Positions 53,732 to 59,064 of a stretch of 64,000 nucleotides of DNA are shown here, in pieces. The stretch lies in assembly GCF_025502585.1 (NCBI RefSeq), contig NZ_CP106679.1, forward strand, positions 1,829,501 to 1,893,500, in the 5' to 3' direction. The translations under genes and the position numbers were made by a program. How positions within the stretch are numbered: the stretch's first letter is position 1; each line of letters opens with the position of its first letter. The stretch comes from Reichenbachiella agarivorans. Lineage in GTDB: Bacteria; Bacteroidota; Bacteroidia; Cytophagales; Cyclobacteriaceae. The notes under the pieces are model-generated. The model worked only from the letters and a program-made list of their open reading frames with translations, had not been told where the DNA came from and did not search any database.

Positions 53732-53980
53732 TCGCAATTGCATTGCGGCTGCAATCTTCCTGAGACATTTGCAATGCCGATACAATCAAATTATCTTTCC
53801 TTATGGTCAACTTACATCCACAACAATCCAGTTGCGCAACGATTGTAAGCCAACCAGAGGATTATGTCTATAGTAGTGCTAGGAACTATTGTGGGGAAAT
53901 GGGTGTAATGAATGTGGGTTTATTGTAATATTTACGGCATTACAAATGCCCAAAAGATTAAGTCGCAATGCAATTGCGAC
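53732..53980 (+). mobile_element. Miniature RAYT-derived element A flanked by inverted palindrome pairs
   Basis: The left end carries TCGCAAT-TGC-ATTGCGG (53732-53748) and GACATT-TGC-AATGCC (53764-53778). The right end carries the inverted order: GGCATT-ACA-AATGCC (53936-53950) and GTCGCAAT-GCA-ATTGCGAC (53962-53980). Between them are the start region of a REP-associated tyrosine transposase gene (identical to that at 55.06-55.09 kb) and, after an internal deletion, its C-terminal end. The small frame inside is listed separately. Size is 249 bp. It looks like a non-autonomous derivative mobilised by a full RAYT elsewhere. Confidence 0.78.
53803..53928 (+). pseudogene. Internally deleted RAYT transposase gene, 41-codon open frame
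   Basis: The ATG (53803) with MVN is the same start as the RAYT fragment at 55079 (MVNRYKIRDK...). Nine bases later the sequence jumps to the transposase C-terminus: another frame reads YIHNNPVAQ, the conserved RAYT/IS200-like motif, and the ATG frame then reads IVSQPEDYVYSSARNYCGE and ends in MNVGLL at the natural-looking stop. So start and stop are kept, nearly all catalytic sequence (HUH and Tyr) is gone, and there is a small indel at the HNNPV site. It is too short to be an active transposase. Confidence 0.78.
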
Positions 53981-54023
53981 CTAGCGGAAAAATTGTCAAA
54001 ATAACCATAGATATCAATAGATA

Positions 54024-54845
54024 ATGAAGAAATTATTCATTCCAATTTTGTCCATTTTTATTACTTTTCAAGCCCTCTCTCAAGCTGGGGTAAATAATAG
54101 TATCAATGTTGATATTGATTTTGGAAATGGTAGTGATGCAATTAAAGCCTCTATTAAAGAAGATTTGTATAACCTAAACCTCTACGAGTATGCACATTCA
54201 TTGCCAGAGCTTTACGATCTGTTCGATAATGACCAGCTAACATTTGAGGCTTGGAAAGAGCATATTGATTCATTGTCACATAGAGTTGCTATCAATCGAT
54301 ACGATTCGATAAAGCCTTATTATGTTGTTGATTATGTGGGTTTTATCCCATTACAGGCTAAGTTTTTTGTTCAATCTCTCGAATTAAGTGAAGATCTAAA
54401 GGAACGCTTTCCCAGCATTTATGAGACTCTCATTACTTTAACAGAATCTCTTACAAGGAACGGATACAAAAGGGATGAGTATGACTCGATTTTTGCCTAT
54501 TACGGATCACAAGTTGGAGGTAACAATATTTGGTACTTTTTGCAGGTTGAAGACTGCTATTTTATCGAATATATTTTAGAGCACGAACTGCTTCCTAAGT
54601 TAACTTTAGATTATGTAATAGACGACTATGAAATTAGTAGTCATCGTAAATTGCCAATATATTTGCAAAAAAGAAAGTGGCAGAGTATTGCCCGACGTCT
54701 AAAAGAAAGTTCTAATCCCACCTGTCAGAAATATGGAGAAATCATGCTGGAAACTATTGATTATGCCCTTTTTGATAACGACAATAATTTTTATAGGAAA
54801 TACGAACTTGAGGGGATGAATTGGTTTGAATTCAAAGAATTTTAA
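54024..54845 (+). CDS. Secreted protein of unknown function
   Basis: A 273-residue protein with a signal peptide (about 1-19, FQALSQ end) and a mostly helical, acidic mature part rich in Tyr, Asp and Leu. I recognise no domain, metal site or repeats. AT-rich codon use differs from the neighbouring chromosomal genes, and repeats flank it on both sides, which suggests acquisition by transfer. The ATG follows mini-element A by about 44 bp. Confidence 0.65.
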   Translation: MKKLFIPILSIFITFQALSQAGVNNSINVDIDFGNGSDAIKASIKEDLYNLNLYEYAHSLPELYDLFDNDQLTFEAWKEHIDSLSHRVAINRYDSIKPYYVVDYVGFIPLQAKFFVQSLELSEDLKERFPSIYETLITLTESLTRNGYKRDEYDSIFAYYGSQVGGNNIWYFLQVEDCYFIEYILEHELLPKLTLDYVIDDYEISSHRKLPIYLQKRKWQSIARRLKESSNPTCQKYGEIMLETIDYALFDNDNNFYRKYELEGMNWFEFKEF

Positions 54846-55007
54846 GAATGCTTTACCCCCTGGTTGTAGAGTCCGCTAAGACCTAAAATGTAGAAGGGCG
54901 TCCGCCCGTTGTTGATGTTTTGCAGGATGTGATTATCTTGTAGTTATGGGTAGAAAATATGCCCTGTCTGCCGACAGGCAGGGATACGAGATCAGCTGTT
55001 CCGCTGG
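54846..55007. other. Repeat-rich gap, possible RAYT start remnant
   Basis: It contains a short hairpin GGGCG-TC-CGCCC near 54897 and the 20-bp palindrome at 54963-54982. ATGGGTAGAAAATATGC at 54946 would translate to MGRKY, which resembles RAYT N-termini, and breaks off at that palindrome. This last point is weak. Confidence 0.4.
54963..54982. repeat. 20-bp palindromic repeat (P20), copy 2
   Basis: CCTGTCTGCCGACAGGCAGG is the exact reverse complement of the 20-mer inserted in the pseudo-tRNA at 6287-6306. Confidence 0.9.
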
Positions 55008-55132
55008 GTCGCAAATGATTTGCGACTGAAACCTTAATAGGCATTTGCAATGCCAGTACAATCAAATTATCTTTCCTTATGGTCAACCGATACAAAATCA
55101 GGGATAAGGAAGGATTGTATTTTGTGACTTTC
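55008..55132 (+). pseudogene. RAYT 5' fragment with palindrome pair
   Basis: GTCGCAAA-TGA-TTTGCGAC (55008-55026) and GGCATT-TGC-AATGCC (55040-55054) form the same pair as the left end of element A. A block nearly identical to 53779-53811 then leads to the ATG at 55079, giving MVNRYKIRDKEGLYFVTF, a typical RAYT N-terminus. The frame then ends abruptly at CCCCCGCTGG, where element B begins. Confidence 0.8.
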
Positions 55133-55408
55133 CCCCGCTGGCCCCCGCTGGCGCGAGCTTGTAGCTCGTGCATCTTCTCAAGAAAGACTGAATATCATGA
55201 TATTTGTATGAAGCTATAAATCGAAGATAAAAAGTAGTTTATTTTTAGATGATGAACCCTGTTGAATCAGGTTTTGTATTAGAGCCAGAGCATTGGAAAT
55301 ATAGCAGTGCGATAGATTATGCAGGAGGAAAAGGGTTATTGGATATCGACTATATTTGACTGTGGCATGACCAAGGTACGAGCTGCAAGCTCGCACCAGC
55401 AGGGGGGG
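55132..55408 (+). mobile_element. Miniature RAYT-derived element B with terminal inverted repeats
   Basis: The left end has CCCCCGCTGG (twice) followed by CGCGAGCTTGTAGCTCGTGC, itself a hairpin. The right end (about 55375-55408) is its inverted, slightly diverged copy containing GTACGAGCTGCAAGCTCGC and CCAGC then seven Gs. Inside is a short frame encoding a RAYT C-terminus (listed next). The left 119 bp (55142-55260) recur without any change at 56900-57018. Confidence 0.78.
55249..55359 (+). pseudogene. RAYT C-terminal remnant, 36-codon frame
   Basis: From ATG 55249 the frame reads MMNPVESGFVLEPEHWKYSS and then AIDYAGGKGLLDIDYI before TGA. NPVxxGFVxxPExWxYSSAxDY-GxKGLL is the characteristic end of REP-associated tyrosine transposases. 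An in-frame TAG precedes the ATG. Upstream catalytic regions are absent. As in element A, a start codon is joined to the gene end at the NPV motif. Confidence 0.8.
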
Positions 55409-55442
55409 TAGAGCAACGAATGCACCTTAATTTTTACTACTT

Positions 55443-56312
55443 ATGAAGATAAAAGACACGTTTGAAAGTATTTCAGAAAATCAGCTTGTTGATTTAGAAA
55501 ATCAGCTTGGAAAACCATTACCTAATGACTATAAATCATTTTTATTAAAGAATAATGGAGGAAGACCTGAACCAAATTTTTTTAGGACTTTGAGTGGTGA
55601 TTATGAAACAGATATTCAATTTTTCTATGGAATAACAAAAGGTATCTATAGTATTCAAGATAATTTATTTCAATTAAAATCAAGGCTTCCCAAAGGAAAA
55701 GTGGCTATAGCAAATGATAGTGGAGGGAATTATATTTTATTAGATATAAATACTAATCAAATATTCTTTTTTGATCACGAGATAGAAGAAGTTTTTTTTG
55801 TTTCAGAAAGCTTTACTGATTTTGTTAATAGCTTGTTTAATGTTGATCAAGGAGAAAGTGAGCTTGATAGAGCTATAGAATCTCAGAATATCGAGTTTTT
55901 TAAATCTATCCTTAGCTCAGGTACTGATATAAACAATATTACAAATGAGTTTGATCAGTCGGCGTTTATAGCTATTTGTTTGCGAGGTAAGTTAAAATTG
56001 GCTCGTTTTTTTGTGGAAAATGGAGTGAGTATTGGTGGAGGTCTTTTTGCTTCAAGCTCAAATGGGCATGTTAATTTAGTAGAATATTTGCTTCAAAAGG
56101 GAGCTAATCCAAATGAGAGAGATGCAACTCAGAATAATGATACAGCATTGATTCAAGCAAGTATGGGTGGGTATTTAAAAGTGGTAAAACAGCTTATATC
56201 TAAAGGGGCTGATATAAATGCTACTGATGATCATGGTCAAACAGCCTTGAATAAATCTTATTGGTCAGACAATCAAGAGTTAATAGATTATCTTGAAAAA
56301 GAGGTTTATTAA
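55443..56312 (+). CDS. SUKH (SMI1/KNR4)-ankyrin fusion, immunity-like protein
   Basis: A 289-residue cytoplasmic protein. Residues about 10-135 form a SUKH-1 (SMI1/KNR4) domain: ISENQLVDLENQLGKPLPNDYKSFLLKNNGG at its start and VAIANDSGGNYILLDINTNQIFFFDHE in its core. Residues about 145-285 form four or so ankyrin repeats (for example SSSNGHVNLVEYLLQKGANPN and ASMGGYLKVVKQLISKGADIN). SUKH and ankyrin proteins are both frequent immunity proteins in polymorphic toxin systems. No toxin gene is adjacent. Codon use is markedly AT-rich, and it lies among mobile repeats, so it is probably an orphan immunity gene gained by transfer. Confidence 0.87.
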   Translation: MKIKDTFESISENQLVDLENQLGKPLPNDYKSFLLKNNGGRPEPNFFRTLSGDYETDIQFFYGITKGIYSIQDNLFQLKSRLPKGKVAIANDSGGNYILLDINTNQIFFFDHEIEEVFFVSESFTDFVNSLFNVDQGESELDRAIESQNIEFFKSILSSGTDINNITNEFDQSAFIAICLRGKLKLARFFVENGVSIGGGLFASSSNGHVNLVEYLLQKGANPNERDATQNNDTALIQASMGGYLKVVKQLISKGADINATDDHGQTALNKSYWSDNQELIDYLEKEVY

Positions 56313-56343
56313 CCCCTACGACCCCCATCTGGTCGTAGGTGTG
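56313..56343. other. Spacer with short TGGTCGTAG-like direct repeats
   Basis: Two CATCTG(G/A)(T/G)CGTAG-like words occur just after the SUKH stop and lead into the macro-repeat array. Confidence 0.4.
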
Positions 56344-56465
56344 CCCCATCTGAGCGTAGAATAGAAAATCACTAGGCGTAGTATTCACTACGCCTTCTTA
56401 TCATTGGGAGGCAGAAAGTAGCATTTTACAAATGCGTTTTTGATCAAAGGTACTTGCATGATGAG

Positions 56466-56633
56466 TTATACTTAGAGCGCCGTACATTACGATTAATGCG
56501 TGGTTAGTTATACCTAGAGCACCGTACACTACGATTATTGCATGGTGACTTATACTTAGAGCACCGTACACTACGATTATTGCATGGTGACTTATACTTA
56601 GAGCATGGTTCATTACTATTATTACATGGTGAG
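56466..56633. repeat. 42-bp tandem repeat (four units)
   Basis: TTATAC begins each unit at 56466, 56508, 56550 and 56592, an exact 42-bp period. Units 2 and 3 are nearly identical and units 1 and 4 are more diverged. Because 42 is a multiple of three, several frames stay open across it, but none looks like a gene. Confidence 0.9.
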
Positions 56634-56812
56634 GTAGAACCCCCAATCGTCCTCGTCTGTGACGAGGATGTCATGGTAGAGCATTTGTCTGCGATAAGAA
56701 GCACAAGTAAGAATACCTGCATTTTTCATTAACTTTCCTAGATGTCTGGAGATAGATATTTAATAGCAGATCAACAAGCCACTTACTTTCTGACATTCAC
56801 GGTGGTTGATTG

Positions 56813-56832
56813 CCTGCCTGACGGTAGACAGG
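56813..56832. repeat. 20-bp palindromic repeat (P20), copy 3 (variant)
   Basis: CCTGCCTGACGGTAGACAGG differs from the copy in the pseudo-tRNA at two positions, both in or next to the loop. Confidence 0.85.
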
Positions 56833-56899
56833 GGTTGATGTTTTTACCAGAAAGGAACATAGACTGAAAATAGCAGAAAGTCTATCCTACTGCCAATCA

Positions 56900-57018
56900 C
56901 CCCCGCTGGCGCGAGCTTGTAGCTCGTGCATCTTCTCAAGAAAGACTGAATATCATGATATTTGTATGAAGCTATAAATCGAAGATAAAAAGTAGTTTAT
57001 TTTTAGATGATGAACCCT
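56900..57018 (+). repeat. Perfect 119-bp direct repeat of the left part of element B
   Basis: Identical to 55142-55260, from CCCCCGCTGG through the ATGATGAACCCT codons at the start of the RAYT remnant, where identity stops. It joins directly to a core copy of the macro-repeat array. Total identity implies recent copying or gene conversion. Confidence 0.93.
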
Positions 57019-57950
57019 CCACTGGTCGTAGAATAGAAAAGCACTAGGCATAGTATTCACTACGCCTTCTTATCATTGGGGGCAGAAAGTAGGGTTCTCA
57101 CCTTGTCATTCTGAGGTTCCCTCCTTGTCACGCTGAGGTTCTCGAAGAGTGGACAAGCAGTACCGAAGCATCAGCACTACCTGCCTATGGTTCGAGTTTA
57201 CCCGCCGAGGCGTGTACTCACCATGACAGGGGGAGACTAGAGGAAAAGGGTACAGAACTGCAGCTCCACTGAGCATAGAATAAAAATCACTAGACGTAGT
57301 ATTCACTACACCTTTCTTATCATTGGGGGCAGAAAGTAGGGTTCTCACCTTGTCACGCTGAGGTTCTCTCCTTGTCACTCTGAGGTTCTCGAAGAGTAAA
57401 CAAGCAGTACCGAAGCATCAGTACTACCTGCCTATGGTTCGAGTTTAACCGCCGAGGCGGTTACCTCACTATGACAGGGAGAGACTAGAGGAAGAGGGCA
57501 CAGAACTGCAGCTCCACTGGTCGTAGAATAAAAATCACTAGGCGTAGTATTCACTACGCCTTCTTATCATTGGGGCAGAAAGTAGCATTTTGCAAATGCG
57601 TTTTTCATCAAAGGGACTATCTTGTGATGCAGCATCAAAACCTTAGCGACATGGGATCAGCCTATCCAATCAGAGATCAGGAAGCTGAGGATTATTATGC
57701 CCTCCACTGGTCGTAGAATAGAAAATCACTAGGCGTAGTATTCACTACGCCTTCTTATCATTGGGGGCAGAAGGTAGGGTTCTCACCTTGTGTCACTCTG
57801 AGGTTCTCTCCTTGTCACTCTGAGGTTCTCGAAGAGTAGACAAGCAGTACCGAAGCATCAGCACTACCTGCCTATGGTTCGAGTTTACTCGCCGAGGCGT
57901 GTACCTCACCATGACAGGGAGAGACTAGAGGAAGAGGGTAAACAACAACC

Positions 57951-58100
57951 CCACCCAGACAAAATGTCTTCCTTTTTAACTCCCATAGCAGATAGATCAC
58001 GAACTAGATATGAGCACCTGAGGGTTTGCGCTGTGTCGTGCCTAGTCTCTCCTAAAAATGCCGTTTGCACGACCTGGATAGGGTTTTTGTCGTTCCTTTT
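57951..58100. other. Gene-free stretch between repeats
   Basis: No gene, RNA or clear repeat is visible in these 150 bp. Confidence 0.4.
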
Positions 58101-58182
58101 TAAACACAGGTGTTTGATCGATCAAACACCTGTGTTCCGAGCTCCAAACACCTGTGTTTCGACGGCCGAACACACGTGTTTG
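58101..58182. repeat. Four 16-bp palindromes phased at exactly 22 bp
   Basis: Sites with consensus CAAACAC-NN-GTGTTTG occupy 58101-58116, 58123-58138, 58145-58160 and 58167-58182. Six-bp spacers are ATCGAT, GAGCTC and GACGGC; the first two are themselves palindromes. The first two sites with their spacer form a perfect palindrome over 58103-58136. The 22-bp step is close to two helical turns, so all sites would face the same side of the DNA. Confidence 0.85.
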
Positions 58183-58327
58183 TTTTGACGATCACTTGTG
58201 ATCCTTTCATGCCCTACTTTATGAGGCTCAATATGGCTCAATTGATGGATCTAAAACTGTACTTCTTGCTTGCGTATGGACTGCAGTCTGCCAGATTGTC
58301 TGTGATCATATTCTGATCTTAGCGAAG

Positions 58328-58432
58328 TATTCTGGATCGATTGCATGTAGAGAGTAAGGGGCATAGCCCTGTAATCTTCGTAGCAATTTGTGAGATGAAT
58401 GAATGATGGAGGGACGTTAATCCTGACATCTT
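58328..58432 (+). repeat. Dispersed repeat, copy 2
   Basis: Aligns with the minus strand of 1708-1813, sharing TATTCTGG-TCGATTG, AGTAAGGGGCATAGCCCTG and TCTTCGTAGCAATTTGTGAG, followed by GAGGGACGTTAATCCTGACATC-type sequence. Confidence 0.75.
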
Positions 58433-58468
58433 TGATATTTTTAAGATCCCAGGACTAACGTCCCTTTT
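58411..58468 (+). terminator. Terminator-like hairpin at the end of dispersed repeat copy 2
   Basis: GGGACGTTAATCCTG (58411-58425) pairs with CAGGACTAACGTCCC (58450-58464) with a single mismatch, followed by TTTT. There is no gene just upstream, so it may be part of the repeat or of an unannotated RNA. Confidence 0.5.
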
Positions 58469-59064
58469 GTATTTCTGACGCTTTTATATCTGCGATGATT
58501 CTTCTAGTGGATGGGTCTTAGCTGACGTACGACCAGCGGGGTGGAAAATGAGAGAAGCAAAAAAGCCCACATACCAACTGAGTACGTGCGTAAGATATTT
58601 GAAGCCGTTAAGAACTAAGTCAGTCTTAAAAAATGTAGCAACCGAAACAATCATAGCCCTGATATCATAAGTACGTAAATTATCTGCAAAGGAGAGAAAG
58701 GAGATTAGAGACACCTTGAACCAGGTAATTGAGAAGTAGCCTAAAGGAGTAGAAAGAAGTAAACAACGAGAGACATTGCAGTGTGGTGATGTTTGCAGCG
58801 ATGGATCACGTAGGTTCTACTCTCAAGACAAGTGACCCTATGCCAGCTCTGAGATTACTGTGAATGCGCAGGAAAGATGTAACAGGACACTGGGTAAAAG
58901 GATACATTGTTACCATCAATGTATCATACAACAGGTAATTATGGATAATTTAACTGTTCTCTTGCATGTGCATATGAAGCAAGTTTGTACAAAACAAAAT
59001 TGTCAACCATATTTTACCATCCAGGTGGATTGGTTACAGGAAGGTAAAATTACAAAGCAAGATT
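58469..59064. other. Gene-free region upstream of the T9SS beta-helix gene
   Basis: About 600 bp with no recognisable gene. Short frames on both strands (near 58484-58714 minus and 58860-59144 plus) have no family resemblance, and the second runs into the true gene in another frame. I see no full promoter consensus. Confidence 0.5.

Larger units (their letters stand above)
56344..57950. repeat. Macro-repeat array: five copies of a ~75-bp core with two tail types
   Basis: Core copies begin at about 56345, 57017, 57263, 57511 and 57701. Each has CTCCACTGGTCGTAGAATA, then a GGCGTAGT-ATTC-ACTACGCC hairpin, then CTTATCATTGG and GCAGAAAGTAG. Tail type 1 (copies at 57017, 57263, 57701; about 175 bp) has CTTGTCACTCTGAGGTTCTC words, GAAGAGT, CAAGCAGTACCGAAGCATCA, CTATGGTTCGAGTTTA and CATGACAGGG. 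Tail type 2 (copies at 56345 and 57511) has GCATTT-TGC-AAATGC and GTTTTT-ATCAAAGG. No transposase gene is present. Open frames in this stretch are incidental. Confidence 0.85.

Noticed and set aside
56401-56732. Short proteins with 14-residue repeats on either strand
   Set aside because: They are translations of the 42-bp minisatellite, open in several frames at once, without a start context, signal or family resemblance.
57106-58188. Open frames of 90-104 codons in the macro-repeat array
   Set aside because: They run across repeat borders, overlap each other's strands and resemble no protein family.
58484-58714. 76-codon minus-strand frame
   Set aside because: No family resemblance, no partner genes, and it lies in the repeat-bearing gap.
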